Assembly: GCA_963457665.1 (NCBI GenBank) | Contig: OY735233.1 | Span: forward strand, 20,164,422-20,228,421 | Length of the DNA: 64,000 bases | From: Thysanoteuthis rhombus | Taxonomy: Eukaryota > Mollusca > Cephalopoda > Oegopsida > Thysanoteuthidae | Direction of reading: 5' to 3' | Shown here: positions 12,191 to 23,284 of the stretch, in pieces | How positions within the stretch are numbered: position 1 is the stretch's first letter | How the letters are laid out: every line of letters starts with the position of its first letter | Notes under the pieces: model-generated | What the model saw: only the letters and a program-made list of their open reading frames with translations | What the model was told of the DNA's origin: nothing | The model's database searches: none | Made by a program: the position numbers and the translations under genes

Positions 12191-13260
12191 TCTCTTGTAT
12201 GATTTTTTTTTTATTCATATACGTTACAATGAATCGGTCAAATAGACAAATTGGCCGAATATCAACTTCTTTTACAAAAAAATAGATAAATGCATAGTTT
12301 TGATTTGATCAAAAGTTTATTTAATCAACAACAAATATATAAAACAATTATTTTTACGATCAGAAGTTTACGGAATAAAAATGAAATCAACTTTTTTTAC
12401 AAAAAATAATTAAATACATAGTTTTTATTTGATCAAAAGTTTATTTAATCAAAACAAAAATATGAAACAACTTTTTTTTTACAATCAAAGTGAAATCGAA
12501 CTTTTTTTTACAAAAAATAAATACATAGCTATACTTTGATGAAAATTTTATTCAATCAAAACAAAGATATAAAACAACTATTTTTTTACAATCAAAGTGA
12601 AATCGAACTTTTTTTTACAAAAAATAAATACATAGTTATACTTTGATGAAATGTTTATTAAATCAAAACAAAGATATAAAACAACTATTTTTTACAATCA
12701 AAGTGAAATCGAACATTTTTTACAAAAAATAAATACATAGTTATACTTTGATGAAATGTTTATTAAATCAAAACAAAGATATAAAACAACTATTTTTTAC
12801 AATCAAAGTGAAATCGAACATTTTTTACAAAAAATAAATACATAGTTATACTTTGATGAAATGTTTATTAAATCAAAACAAAGATATAAAACAACTATTG
12901 CAATCAAAAGTTTGTCAAACATTTTTTGTCGCAGCACAGCCTCGAATCTGTAAACCTGATTGTTCTGTTTTTATTAACAATGGCGGTAGTGAACGTATAC
13001 ACTCTCCGAGTTCAAATCTTGACCATTCAAGTGTGTCAGATAAGCCAATTTAAAGTCCACGCCTGTTTTTTTTACCCTATTGTTATGTTAAATGTGTGGG
13101 TTGGAGATTTTTATCAATGTTTGTTCCAGGCCAGTGGTGTCACTGCACTAGACAATCCTGTCAGAGGGTATGACAATAGGCCATCCCATCAGGATTCATA
13201 TATGTTAAAAAAAATCGGTCAAATTGACTAATTGGCCGAAATTGACTAATAAGCTGAAAA
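12190..13260. repeat. 105-bp satellite array between two direct repeats
   Basis: About six units run from 12263 to 12900. The last ones, measured by ACAAAGATAT at 12561, 12668, 12773 and 12878, are 107, 105 and 105 bp apart. Left units are diverged and right units are nearly identical. A direct repeat of about 50 bp containing CGGTCAAAT and AATTGGCCGAA flanks the region at 12216-12262 and 13192-13240. The open frames inside (12853-13231) show no recognisable protein. Confidence 0.8.
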
Positions 13261-13935
13261 ATAGATCGGCCTAAATTCTGTGCCGACAACATCAAAAACG
13301 GGAAAAAAAGGTTTGATAGTCTGAACAAAAGTTGAAATGTTGACTCTTTTTTGTTACACTCAATACATTATTTAATACTTGGTCCAAGGGAGGTAACCCC
13401 TCATAGGAATGTAACTGAAGCAATGTTCAGTGTCTAAAACACCACTGAAAGTCCAGGGATCTGGATATTGCGTTATATATTTATGTTGCATCGATAAGAT
13501 ATTAAAACTATATTATATCTTAATTCGTAAAGAGTTCATAACTGATTTTTTCTAAATGCTGAACACACCTGGAAATTTTTTGTTCTAAACATTTCAGAGT
13601 TATTTGTGATTTGTGGAATATGTTAAAAACACGTTCTTGTTTAAAAATTAAAGAAAGTAAATTAGTCAAGAATATTCAGACGAAAATGAAGAAAACCGTG
13701 GTGTAAAATCACCAACGATACGATAATTTTGAATTATGCAGGTTCATTTAATTCTTCAACTCATCAAATAACTACTTGTGGTCCTTATTTAATGAAATTT
13801 TCATTGATATTTTTACACAGCAATTTTCTTCTTTGCCAAAAATAAACGAGTCCCTTCGCCCAGATTCTTGATCAAGGGAGATAACTTCTCACAAAGAACC
13901 ATAAAATTCTTACATTTTTGCTGGATATATTCACC
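13261..13935. other. Non-coding stretch, nothing recognised
   Basis: AT-rich sequence without recognised repeats. A copy of the common GGGAGATAACTTCTC motif, which I recall as frequent in mollusc non-coding DNA, lies near 13875. Confidence 0.4.
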
Positions 13936-13944
13936 TGGAAAAAA

Positions 13945-13956
13945 AAAAAATATATA

Positions 13957-14043
<87 letters not shown>

Positions 14044-14115
14044 ATAGGATGTGAATTCGCTACACAAACTAGTTTATGTTTCTGCCCTCTCTGGGCCTCA
14101 TCAGGCAAATGATTG
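13945..14115. repeat. (AT)n microsatellite joined to a dispersed repeat
   Basis: About 94 bp of nearly perfect AT repeats (13945-14038) are followed by a segment reading GTGAATTCGCTACACAAACT and TCTGCCCTCTCTGGGCCTC. The reverse complement of this segment, also abutting (AT)n, is at 45815-45912. The AT tract thus appears to be the variable tail of a dispersed element. Confidence 0.8.
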
Positions 14116-14510
14116 TCTATGTTTTTGGATTCTAGTGAGAATCTTGTGGGTGTTGCTGTGAATGGGAGGAGTTTTTCATTTTGTTTTTTTGTTTTTAGTA
14201 ATGTGTAGATTTTTGTTGGTGGTTGTAACTTACACGTCAAAGGCTGTGAGCTAGGTATAGGAGTTATCTATGAATGGATGCTTTATTGTTTTCAAAGGGA
14301 TGTTTTTATCTTGACCTTGATATTTGGCATGGGTTTTTTTGCCTATGTTGGTATCCTTTGTAGCTCTAGTGGATTGTACTATTCTTAATTCATTCAGATA
14401 TGTTAGGGAGTTGAATGTATCGAGCACTCTGTGAAATAAATCCATCACATATCAGACATTGCTCTATATTATGCTATATTGCTAACCTGATCTGTATTAT
14501 GTATGTATAC

Positions 14511-14515
<5 letters not shown>

Positions 14516-14596
<81 letters not shown>
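14516..14596. repeat. (AT)n microsatellite
   Basis: Some 80 bp of AT dinucleotides, preceded by GTATACATATGT. The open frames through it are tyrosine/isoleucine artefacts. Confidence 0.95.
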
Positions 14597-14598
<2 letters not shown>

Positions 14599-14740
14599 AA
14601 AAAATATTCTTTTCAAAATCTTGGACAAAACCATTCTGTATAAATACAAATATTTTCATGCTGATCAAAAGTAATCATAAATAGCAATAGATAAAAAGTG
14701 ACAAATGTCTCTGACTTTTCTACTTAAAATATTTTTAAAA

Positions 14741-14950
14741 ACAGGTCTGGTTAGTCACTCAATAGAAATTGTCATGTGACCAACATCTTTCGGTAGTATG
14801 TCACATTAGGATGATCAATTCATTTGAAAATGAATAAACAACTTCTCTTGTCATCTGTCTGGCAGTGATAGCTAAAAAATTTTGAACTTAAAAAAAAAAC
14901 AAGCTTGAACATAAAACTTACATTTCAAAATTAATCCTCCACTAAAGGTG
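14741..14950 (+). mobile_element. Family A element, 5' half
   Basis: AACAGGTCTGGTTAGTCACT, AGAAATTGTCATGTGACCA and the AACAAGCTTGAAC block are present. The copy stops at CCACTAAAGGTG, where a LINE fragment begins. Confidence 0.75.
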
Positions 14951-14954
14951 TCCG

Positions 14955-15180
14955 ATATTCTTGCAACATAGCCTGCTCATTCTCATTCAAGTTTTCTAAT
15001 GGCTTCTTTGACATCTCTGGGCCCTACTTGGTTCTTAGTTTTTAGAGCCAATTTCTTGGTTAAGTTCTTTATTTCAGCACTGTACATCACTATCAGGAAG
15101 ATCAGTGGTAAGCCTGTTGTTGGTGTCACAAAGGGCAGTAATTCATGGTGTCTTAGTGCCAGAAAACGAACAAAATTCAA
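14955..15180 (-). mobile_element. LINE fragment, C-terminal reverse-transcriptase region
   Basis: On the minus strand it encodes MYSAEIKNLTKKLALKTKN and VKEAIRKLE, then ends where the plus strand reads ATTCTTGCAACATAGCCTGC. This corresponds to AETWNLTKR and IKKLKWQWAGHVARM in the copy at 22395-22870. It is a dead, internally diverged remnant of the same RTE-like LINE family. Confidence 0.65.
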
Positions 15181-15184
15181 TCAC

Positions 15185-15720
15185 TAATTTCATGGCCTAT
15201 TGTCCTCCCTTCAACAAAATTTCATTGTAATTAATTGAGAGCTTTTAGAGATATAGAGTGACAGTTATAAGCATAGAAAATATCTTTCAATCAAATAATT
15301 CCTGGATCTGCATTCTACCAAGTCTTCCTTACCCTAAAAAATTTAATTGAAATTCATTGAGAATTTTTCCGAGATATCATGTAGATGGACATGAACTTTT
15401 GGCTATTTCATGTTGTGTGGACATATAACTATAATGTAGAGGACATAATTGTGTATTGATCTGTCCCAAAATTTAATCACTTATTTTGTGGGCTTTTGTC
15501 CATTTTCCTGAAGAATTTTATAGAAATTCATTGGAAACCTCTAGAAATATCTTGTAGACATTCATAAGCCTATACATGAATGTATGAAAGCAGAAACATT
15601 TAACTAACTCTTCCTTAACCCATTGGCCACACTTCCACAAAATTTGATTGAAATTCATTGAGAACTTTTGGAGATATTGAATGGAGAGACAGATGTTTAA
15701 TTAGGTCACCTGGGGTGGGC
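15185..15720 (+). repeat. Family C repeats, about four units
   Basis: The block AAATTT(C/G)ATTG(A/T)AATTCATTGAGAACTTTT...GAGATAT recurs near 15215, 15340, 15510 and 15645. Segments such as TCCTGGATCTGCATTC and CATTGGCCACACTTCCACA lie between them. It looks like a tandem or nested cluster of the family C unit. Confidence 0.65.
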
Positions 15721-16140
15721 TGCCCCCTCTGCTCTCTATTTGGTCCACTACTGAGCAGGATGCATTGTTGTTAGTGAAGTTATAGAATATAGAATAAAAT
15801 GAAAATTCAATAAGCAAATATTTGAAAGATCAATTTTTTTTTTGGAATAAATCTCACGTCAACTTTATGATGTTTGAAAACGAAGTACTTTCCGAGAATC
15901 TGGATCTGAACATTCTCTCAGCTTAGTAAATATCAAGTTACCTCCCTTACATTTACTCTAAAAATCTGCAATTTTCTGTTGTCTTTCTTTAAATACTCCG
16001 AAAATTAGTAAGATTCATGTACAAAAATATAAATTTCAGTAAAGCTTTTGGAGTACAGTACCTTACTGCATATCATTTTAATTATGTGTATATAAATCAG
16101 TCATGAATATCATATATCTATAAACTCAGCAAAGTCAATG
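15721..16140. other. Non-coding stretch, nothing recognised
   Basis: AT-rich sequence without gene-like frames. The segment AAGTTACCTCCCTTACATTTACTC resembles the reverse complement of 16775-16805; shown only as a landmark. Confidence 0.35.
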
Positions 16141-16141
16141 A

Positions 16142-16529
16142 TTGAACAACTGTAGTGTCAAAATTTTAAATCATTCAAGAAAATTCCATCGAAGGATAAA
16201 TATGGTCAAAATGAACTCTTTATGACATCACTGGTGTTTTCCCTTACAAAATATCTAAAATAGAGTAGAAAAAATATCTAGAAACATAAAGATTCAACAG
16301 AATCTAGATGTTATTATTGAGCCTATTAAAATTAGGCTCTAAAAAGGTTAAAAAAAGCTTTTTTTTTCTCCAAAAATCAAAAAAAGCGGGGGTTTAGTGG
16401 AGTACTGATGCCAATTTTCAATTCCATAGATAAAACAGTATGGCCAGGAGCGCTGGAACACACGAAAAAACTCATACACAAATAAAAAAAGGACAGATAC
16501 CTTTCCCATCTTTGGCTACAGTTGTTCAA
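16142..16529 (+). mobile_element. Family B element, complete, with 14-bp perfect TIRs
   Basis: TTGAACAACTGTAG (16142-16155) is exactly inverted as CTACAGTTGTTCAA (16516-16529), giving a 388-bp unit. Inside are ATCTAGAAAC, a poly-T stretch, GGTTTAGTGGAGTACT and TATGGCCAGGAGCGCTGGAAC. No transposase. It is a non-autonomous TIR element (MITE-like) shared with 10.5, 29.0, 43.8 and 58.2 kb. Confidence 0.8.
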
Positions 16530-17044
16530 CAGTTTCTCAATAATATGAACATGTGAGATAATGCCCCATTTAAGCATAAAACATTCCATGTCTTCCTTAT
16601 TTAATCTTCATTGCATCACTGACTCTTAATAATGGAGTTAAGAAAATGAACCAACACGATTGAGTTCTGTTCTCAAAATGTTTAAATGAAATTCATATTT
16701 GCTGAGATGAATCTGAAGAAATGCCAACTGTTATCCTATGAGAAAGACAAGTTGAAATTCACTGCTTTCAGAGTAAATGTAAGGGAGGTAACTCGATATT
16801 TAGTAAATATCCGAACTCAGGATAGTACTCAAAATACTTACACAGGATACCACTTTTTAAAAAAAGTTTTGCGGTGAACTGTCATAAAAGCAGCGTGCAC
16901 CCTCTTCCTCCTTCTTCAACACACCGGTTGACTGTACCTCTTACCACTTCTGATGACTCAGCCTAAGATATCGTCATCATCATTTTTTTACCCTGGGAAG
17001 GAAAATATTTTTCCTGTATAAATTGATGGTATCTGAAACCATCG

Positions 17045-17437
17045 ACCAAGACTGTCAATGTAGTTTTTTTCTCAGTTTTCAAGTTTGTCTGGCTGACTGT
17101 GTATGAATCATATATCATGCAGGCTGTACCAATGGAGCTAGAGGGCTGAGAATTTCAACGTTTACTCCTCATAATGTTTTTTTAATCCATCCACCAGAGG
17201 TTTATAGCGATAGTTTACGACGTAAGTTTATGCTAATTGGTCCCTTACTCTGAGTCCTGCAACATTTACACTTGTTTTTCGAAAATCAAAATTTTATAAG
17301 TGATCACTGCCCAACAGAAGGCAACGGAAGTAACTTATTCATGGATCACCTCTTTTTCCAATTTTTTTAATTGATCATCCCCAACAAAGCATGCTGTCAA
17401 AAAATGTTGGTCACATGACAGTTTCTATTAAGTGACT
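17045..17437 (-). mobile_element. Family A element (minus)
   Basis: It begins AGACTGTCAATGTAG on the plus strand, carries TGGCTGACTGTGTATGAATC, CCAATGGAGCTAGAGGGCTG and ACATTTACACTTGTTTTTCG, and ends TCACATGACAGTTTCTATTA. Both inverted terminal motifs are recognisable. Confidence 0.75.
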
Positions 17438-17565
17438 GACTTACTGTTCGCTTTTTTAGTTTATGCCATACCAGCTCATGATGGTAATTACCTCGATCTA
17501 TCATGCAAAAGAGCAGTGCTTAAATCCCCATTGCGGAAGTCTAACTAAAAGTTGGATGGTTGAAG

Positions 17566-17992
17566 TACCATGTATATACCAGTCTATAAGTCAAAAGGGT
17601 GTTCAAGTCGACCCCCAAGTATTCAGATATTAATTCTGGTTTAGACCTATATTTGCCAGGTTGAACCCTAAAGATGCAAGGAAGTGCACCATAACACCCA
17701 CATTCTATAAGTATTGCTGATGAACTGGTAGCAGTAGTAAGCTGTTTGCATATTTCCTGTTGTAGTATCATTTCCAAGATAAAACAAATTTTACTAAACA
17801 TGAGTTTCAATTGGGAATATTTGTGATGGGTCGTGTGAGTTATGGTAAGTTGTACACATCGAGTGTTAGGGAGGCACATCCACTTCTTTACCCGTGGTAA
17901 AGGTTCACATTTAATATTCAACGTATTAGTCAGTCCCTAGCAGAGATTTTTTAGGCTTCAGATGTCGACTTATAGGCCGGCATATATGCCAG
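17566..17992. mobile_element. TIR element with TATAAGTC termini (MITE-like)
   Basis: The left end reads CATGTATATACCAGTCTATAAGTC-like and the right end, inverted, GGCATATATGCCGGCCTATAAGTC-like; about 17 of 24 positions agree. The 427-bp interior has the GTCGACCCCCAAGTAT segment but no intact transposase. The open frame over most of it on the minus strand (17541-17921) shows no family I recognise. Confidence 0.6.
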
Positions 17993-18084
17993 TTGTGTTT
18001 TCCTACTGGTACCAGTGGTTGAAATTTTAGAAATAAATTTTTGTTCTGGGTTGTTGGGGTGCCACAGATGATTTTATCATGGAT

Positions 18085-18470
18085 ATGTCATGGATGATAG
18101 AGCTCATGCCTCTTCTGGCTGGTTTGGAATCAGTTTTTATTCTCCTAGACTGATTAGAAACCAAGGCTGAAGAGCCCAGTCTACTCTACCTCACCCATAG
18201 CCAGGGTCTATCCAAACCTTTATGTAACCCTAAGCAGAATCTGATTTTAGACTCTACAGCCTCTTAGGGACCCTCTGATGGCTATGGAGCCCAGATCAGC
18301 TACTCAGTTTCCTTGAGTGTCAGGCTGGCTCTGCTCATAACCGAGGGAAAGGCATTAGTGTGAAGTGAACACTAGCTGTCTCAGCCAGAATTTGAACTTG
18401 AATCACTGATTTCATTCTTTACACTGTTAACCATTAGGCCACTCTGCATCTTCATTGGTCAGGAAGTTGT
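18085..18470 (-). mobile_element. tRNA-derived SINE, family S (minus)
   Basis: On the minus strand a tRNA-like head carries A-box-like GTGGCCTAATGGTTAACAG and B-box-like AAGTTCAAATTCTGG. A body follows with CTATGGGTGAGGTAG, ACTGGGCTCTTCAGCCTTGG and CAGTCTAGGAGAATAAAAAC. The same body is found at 48.9, 49.8, 21.1, 20.0 and 52.4 kb. Confidence 0.75.
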
Positions 18471-18759
18471 CGAGGACATTGAGTATATATCAATGTGCAT
18501 TGACGCTTACGGCAAAAGGGCGAATAGCTCACTGCAAGCTTGAATAATGGGTTTGTTTCAGAATTTCTTAAAGGTTACTGAATGTAATCTTTTTAAAACA
18601 ACAATATTTTTTTAATTTTCTCAAATTATTTATTTAATCTTTCATAATTGGATGTAGTCATTTAACATTACTATTGACTTTGACAAGCGTTGAATATCAG
18701 TTGTAGGGAGTGAGATTTAAGGTTTAAAATCGGCTTCTGTTTATCAATGAAGTCCCCTT

Positions 18760-18985
18760 AGCTAAATGGGTTAAAAACAGCCAGGTGTATACTGGACCCC
18801 TACTGGCATGAGGGTGTGAGTTCGATTTTCATTGTGGACTTACTCTTTGCATCTGGTTATGTTGTTTAATGGTTGCCATAAAATTATGGTCTGATTCAAA
18901 GTTGTGATAAAAAGAAACTGAAAGTTATGATGAAGATTAAGTGCTAGTCAAAAGTAATGATAATGTCACTGAATGTGATAAATAC
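18760..18985 (+). mobile_element. tRNA-derived SINE, second type
   Basis: TTAGCTAAATGGGTTAAAAA (A-box-like) and GTGAGTTCGATTTTCATT (B-box-like) lie 45-60 bp apart, followed by a body with GGTCTGATTCAAAGTTG and ATGATGAAGATTAAGT. The tail resembles that of the element at 23285. Confidence 0.65.
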
Positions 18986-18989
18986 CTGA

Positions 18990-19200
18990 AGATACGTCTG
19001 GTTAGTCACTCAATAGAAACCAATTATGACCAATGTCCTTTGGCAGCATGCTGAGTTGGGGGGAGGTGATCATTGGAAAAATTGGAATATAAGGTGATCA
19101 ATGAAAAAGTTACTACTATTGCCTTTTGTTAGGCAGTGATCATTGAAAATGAAGTGAGGAAAAATTGATTAAATTTGGGGGGGGGGTTCTGATTAAGAGA
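18990..19200 (+). mobile_element. Family A element, 5' part
   Basis: ATACGTCTGGTTAGTCACTC, AGAAACCAATTATGACCAA and the GATCATTGGAAAAATTGGA block. It is truncated after a G run at 19177-19185. Confidence 0.7.
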
Positions 19201-19224
19201 CATTTTTAACATATTAGGACAACA

Positions 19225-19800
19225 GTTCAAAATATGGAATCCACTCAAGTTTATCTGTTTGCCCACGCAATATCTCTAACAGTTCTAAATGAATTTCAAT
19301 GTCACTTTATAATGGATTTGAAGTTCAGAATCCTTTAAAAGATGATAATCTATGGTAGAAATATCAGGTGATACTCCACGACTTCAGATCCCAATTCTGT
19401 TAGCTTAGATACCGTCATCTGAGAGATGAGGGGTTTCATAGTGTCATAGAGCATTTCATTCAGTTCAAGTGGGACCCATTTTACCAAATTTTTAATCTTT
19501 CATATTGCCTTAAGGTGACATAATATGATCGCTGTTGAAGTCATAAAGTCTCCAGAAAATTGAAAACAGGTTTAGGTCTCCCTCAAGGTTTATTATTGGG
19601 GTCCACATTTCTAGATCTAAACCTGAACAGTCTGCACCAGATAGGTGTTCACTCAAATTTTGTTATTAGCAGCTTGAGTAGCAAGAGGTCTTAATTTGAA
19701 ATCCTATTTGAAAATTAGTCTTTTTGGGTAGACACCATTGCTGTCAAGGGCTCAAAAACCTCCAATAATAACAAATTATACCTATTTACATTGGATCGGG
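19225..19800 (-). pseudogene. Decayed mariner transposase relic
   Basis: Minus-strand frames give FRFRSRNVDPNNKP then GRPKPVF at about 19565-19640, matching the WFxRFRSGDFDxxxxPxxGRP helix-turn-helix linker of mariner transposases. SPDISTIDYHLL-like sequence follows near 19355-19390, matching YSPDLAPxDYHLF around the last catalytic Asp. Stops and frame changes are frequent and the central catalytic domain is missing. Homologous to 61310-61930. Confidence 0.75.
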
Positions 19801-19984
19801 AAAAAAATGCAATTACACTAGTGTATCTTTCACTTTAAACATTACTGTCTATGATGTGAAAAAAAACAACATTTCACGTGTTCCAACCTAATACATACAC
19901 AAGAGAGGAAAAACCTCTGCTGCCAAGCAGCCAGTACCTATTCATGGGAAAGACTTTAAAAGTAAACCCTGAGGACAATTCTCG

Positions 19985-20265
19985 AGCTGGAGTCCCTAAG
20001 GCAGTACAACATTGTCCTCAACCTTGTTCAGCCGACCCCTGTGGCTACACTGGTGCCAAGTTGTACTGACCCTCGACCTCCCCTTGGACAACGTCAGAAG
20101 CGGGGAGAGAGGAGACTCATTGCATGGGAAATGGCATGTCTTCAATAGAAACTTACCCCAGCCCCTGCCCCGGAGAGGGTACTTCAGTGTCGCCTCAACA
20201 AACAGACATTGCTCTGACAACACAAATCCATGGTCTTGCGAGACTCATGGGTGCCATCACTATTC
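19985..20265 (+). mobile_element. SINE family S, 3' part
   Basis: CCCTCGACCTCCCCTTGGAC, CATTGCATGGGAAATGGC, GCCCCTGCCCCGG and CTTGCGAGACTCATGGGTGC follow the order of 49195-49365 and 50030-50175 (CCTTCCTTTAGACAACATC, GTGAGACTAATGGGCGCC). The tRNA-like head is absent. Confidence 0.65.

Positions 20266-20267
<2 letters not shown>

Positions 20268-20304
<37 letters not shown>
20268..20304. repeat. (AT)n microsatellite
   Basis: About 35 bp of AT, followed by GTATATTGTGTGTGTGTG. It directly follows the SINE 3' end and is probably grown from its tail. Confidence 0.9.
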
Positions 20305-20309
<5 letters not shown>

Positions 20310-20539
20310 TGTGTGTGTGTGAAAGAGGAAAATGAATGAGTGGGGTAGAGGTTCTTAAAACAGATTGAAAAATGCAGAAAGTATGAAGATTCTGAGAACC
20401 TAGGCGTCATTTGTAGGTGTGAGAAGAAAACATGGTGTGTGAAAGATTTCACCTTTAATCTCACCATTTTTTGTGCCATTACACAAGTACAAGCACATCA
20501 TTATTCTTCTACGTATTTTCATTTATTTATTAACGGTCA

Positions 20540-20904
20540 ATTGAAATTGTCAACAAAGGTTTCTTCAGTTTTTAAGCTGGTCTGGCTAGTCGATTCGCTA
20601 TGTATCTAATTTGTGTACAGGCTGCACAAATAGAGCTAGAGATCTGAAAATGTAAATATATGCTCCTTATTATGTTTATGTAGGTTCTTTGAAAATCCAT
20701 CCTGATAGTGGGTTTTTAGTAGGGGTTCAATTTAGTTCAGATCCGGCAGCATTCAGGCTTGTTTTATAAAAAATTCAGACTCTTTTTTGTGACCACTGCC
20801 CAACAAAAGACGAGACAAGTAACTTGTTCATTGATCAACCATTTTTTTCAATTTATTAATTGATCACCCCAACACAGCATGCTGTGTTTAACCAGGCCTG
20901 TTCT
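20540..20904 (-). mobile_element. Family A element (minus)
   Basis: TTGAAATTGTCAACAAAGG at one end; GTCTGGCTAGTCGATT, GCACAAATAGAGCTAGAG, CCGGCAGCATTCAGGCTTG and AACCAGGCCTGTTC follow. The AGAAACTGTCA part of the other end has been deleted (GCTGTG joins TTTAACCAGG). Confidence 0.7.
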
Positions 20905-21039
20905 ATGTATTTTTATTTATTTATTCTCATTCTGCTTATTTTGGTGCTGCTTCTCCTCCAACAGCACAGCTATACCACAGAGAATGAAGATCACTTGTGG
21001 CTCCTGATGGCTTGCTAATTGCCAATATTTTTATCAGAC

Positions 21040-21560
21040 TGACAGTGAATGTACTGGAGGTTTGAGCAGCTTAACAGTTGATAGTATAGAGAATGGAATC
21101 AGCACACCGAGTTCAAACACCAGCTTGAACAGTTTGTGTTCACTTCACTTTGAAAAGGCATGAATTCACTTCTCCCCTAGCTATTGGTAAATAGCCAGAC
21201 AGTTTGAACCTTTTAGCAGGCATAGGGCTAGCAACCAAGCCCCCCCCTAAAAACCAACAATTTTTACAAACAATGATTCGGCCTCTATGGATTGTTTGAG
21301 ACTGTGTCGCACAGTATCAATCGCTACAGCTCAATATGAGTATGGTGGGTCCTAGGGGAGCACAATGTCATGTCTCCTTAATATGAAGCAACTTGTACAT
21401 CAGACAGGACCGGGTGCGCAGTCTAGTTCTAGCTCGGGAAGATCTTCTGTTAATCAGCCGCAGAGCATAGGCTGAGATGACCACAGAACAATCTTGTTGC
21501 TATGGATGGCACCTGGTACTCCCAGATGATAACCCATCAGGGTAATGACTGAGCTTGACT
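21040..21560 (+). mobile_element. SINE family S, degenerate long copy
   Basis: The head reads GCAGCTTAACAGTTGATAGT...GGAATCAGCACACCGAGTTC, parallel to GTGACGTAACAGTTGAAAGC...GGAATCGGCGTGCCAGGTTC at 48930. The body has CTAGCTATTGGTAAATAGCC and GCTAGCAACCAAGC. After about 21250 the match weakens and the 3' part (CCTTAATATGAAGC, CCACAGAACAATC) is unassigned. Confidence 0.6.
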
Positions 21561-22101
21561 TCACTTAACTTTGGTGATTGTGAAAGACCCGGTGTTATCA
21601 ATGTAATTCAGCTATTGTTACAAAAAAATAGAGCAACTGATCTCAGTCAGTGAATATGACTTAAACTTGTATCCGGTAGTGAACGAGTTAAACGGTAACT
21701 CCCATAATTTGAGCTGTCTATAACTTTGAGAAAAGTTATTAACATCCTAAATTTTGTTGGGACAATTGAATTTCTTCTTTTCATACTTGATGTTGTTAAT
21801 GCGAGAGTAAGATTGTGAAACAAGTGGTTCTTTTGAAATTTTTGTGAAATCTCTGAGTATTTCGGTAATTTCCTGAAATCTCTGCTTTCACAATCAGCAT
21901 AATCAGGGCCGACTTGAGGGTTTTATGTGCCCTAGGTGAGACTTAAAATTGGTGCCAGGGTTTTATGCATCCTATGCAAGACATGAAATTTTCTCCCCAG
22001 TTGCTTAATCTTTAAAATATTTTTTACCTGAAAAGTCAATACCACACCCTCATCAGGTGTACTATCATTGTGAAAAAAGGAAAACTTTTTCTCCTGAAAT
22101 G

Positions 22102-22280
22102 AAAACAGGTCTTGGCAGCATGCTGTGTTGGGGTGATCAATTGAAAAATTGGACAAAATGGTTATCAATGAATATGTTACTTCTGTTGCCTCTTGTCAGA
22201 TTGAGATCGGTAAAAAAGCCCAAAACTTTTTGAAAAAACAAGCATGAATTTTTTGGCCTTGTACAAGACTAGGCTAAACC
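22102..22280 (+). mobile_element. Family A fragment
   Basis: AACAGGTCTTGGCAGCATGC shows a small deletion next to the 5' end. TGTTGGGGTGATCAATTG and GGTTATCAATGAATATGTTA follow. The copy ends in the CAAGCATGAA block. Confidence 0.7.
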
Positions 22281-22394
22281 AAGTGAATATCCCCTTTCAA
22301 AACAGAAGTAATTGTCCAAGACCAACACATTTAAAAACTGCCCAGATAAATTTTGGGAGAATTGGGAGATTTTGACAATTGTAAGGTGGAAATT

Positions 22395-22870
22395 ATGATA
22401 ACTCATCATCATCAGTCTTTTAATGTCTGTCGTTGGACATAGACCTTCCCCAGGATTTGTCATAATTCTTTATCATGGGCATCTCAGAGCCAGTATTTCC
22501 TGAATCTGTCTAGTTTATCTCTCCATCTTGTGTTCTGTCGGCCTCGGTTTCTTATGTGATCTCTGAGGATCCATGTTGTGAGACATGATGTCCATCGGTT
22601 GTCTTTCATTCTTGCAACATGGCCTGCCCATTGCCATTTGAGTTTTTTAATAGTTTCTATGATGTCACGGACACATGTTTTCTTCCTTATATACTGTGCT
22701 GTCTTGTGATCTCTCCATGTAAGGTTGAGCATGATTCTCTCATGTGCACGTTGCATACTTCTCAGTTTGTAGGTCTATCTCTTGGTTAGGTTCCATGTTT
22801 CAGCTCCATAAGTGACTATTGGGAGAATGCATTGGTTGTATACTCTTCTTTTTAGGATTATTGAGATCAT
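22395..22870 (-). mobile_element. RTE-like LINE, 3' end with C-terminal coding region
   Basis: The minus strand encodes LKRRVYNQCILPIVTYGAET, WNLTKR, then RAHERIMLNLTWRDHKTAQY, KKLKWQWAGHVARMKDNRW, and RNRGRQNTRWRDKLDRF. This is the conserved C-terminal region of endonuclease-reverse transcriptase LINE proteins. The 3' end carries GATGATGATG-type sequence, the family's usual tail. It is 5' truncated inside the thumb region, with one in-frame stop near TKR. The cleanest coding copy of this fragment in the window. Confidence 0.8.
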
Positions 22871-23284
22871 CTGGATTTTTGAAAGTTGAGCTTGCTCTGC
22901 TGAAAAACTACTGGCAGTTATAAACACTGGATGTAGTTCGAAATTTGGAAGTCAAGTGGAGAGAATCCATTGGGAGCCAGACTGGAAATAATCTTTAATT
23001 ATTATGTCTGAAATGCAGGTAAGCTGATTCAGAATAGTTTCCTGATATTTGTATGTGGAAGGAGCAATATACGAAAAAATTATTTTATATTCATTTTAGT
23101 AGATGAATAAATAGTTGCAAAAATAGTAGCAAATATTAATAATAATGATTTATGATACTTTTACTAAAATAAATGAAAATAAAATTGGATTTGACTGAAA
23201 TACCGGTTGATTACAAACATGGCACAGAGGAGATCATGGATAGGGAGTGAGTTTAAAGGTTTGATTTGGACAGACGCTTACCAC

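Noticed and set aside
13872-14684. Open frames rich in tyrosine and isoleucine
   Set aside because: They read through (AT)n microsatellites; no protein signal outside the repeat.
17541-17921. 126-codon minus-strand frame
   Set aside because: It lies within the TIR element at 17566-17992 and resembles no transposase I can recognise; probably chance.
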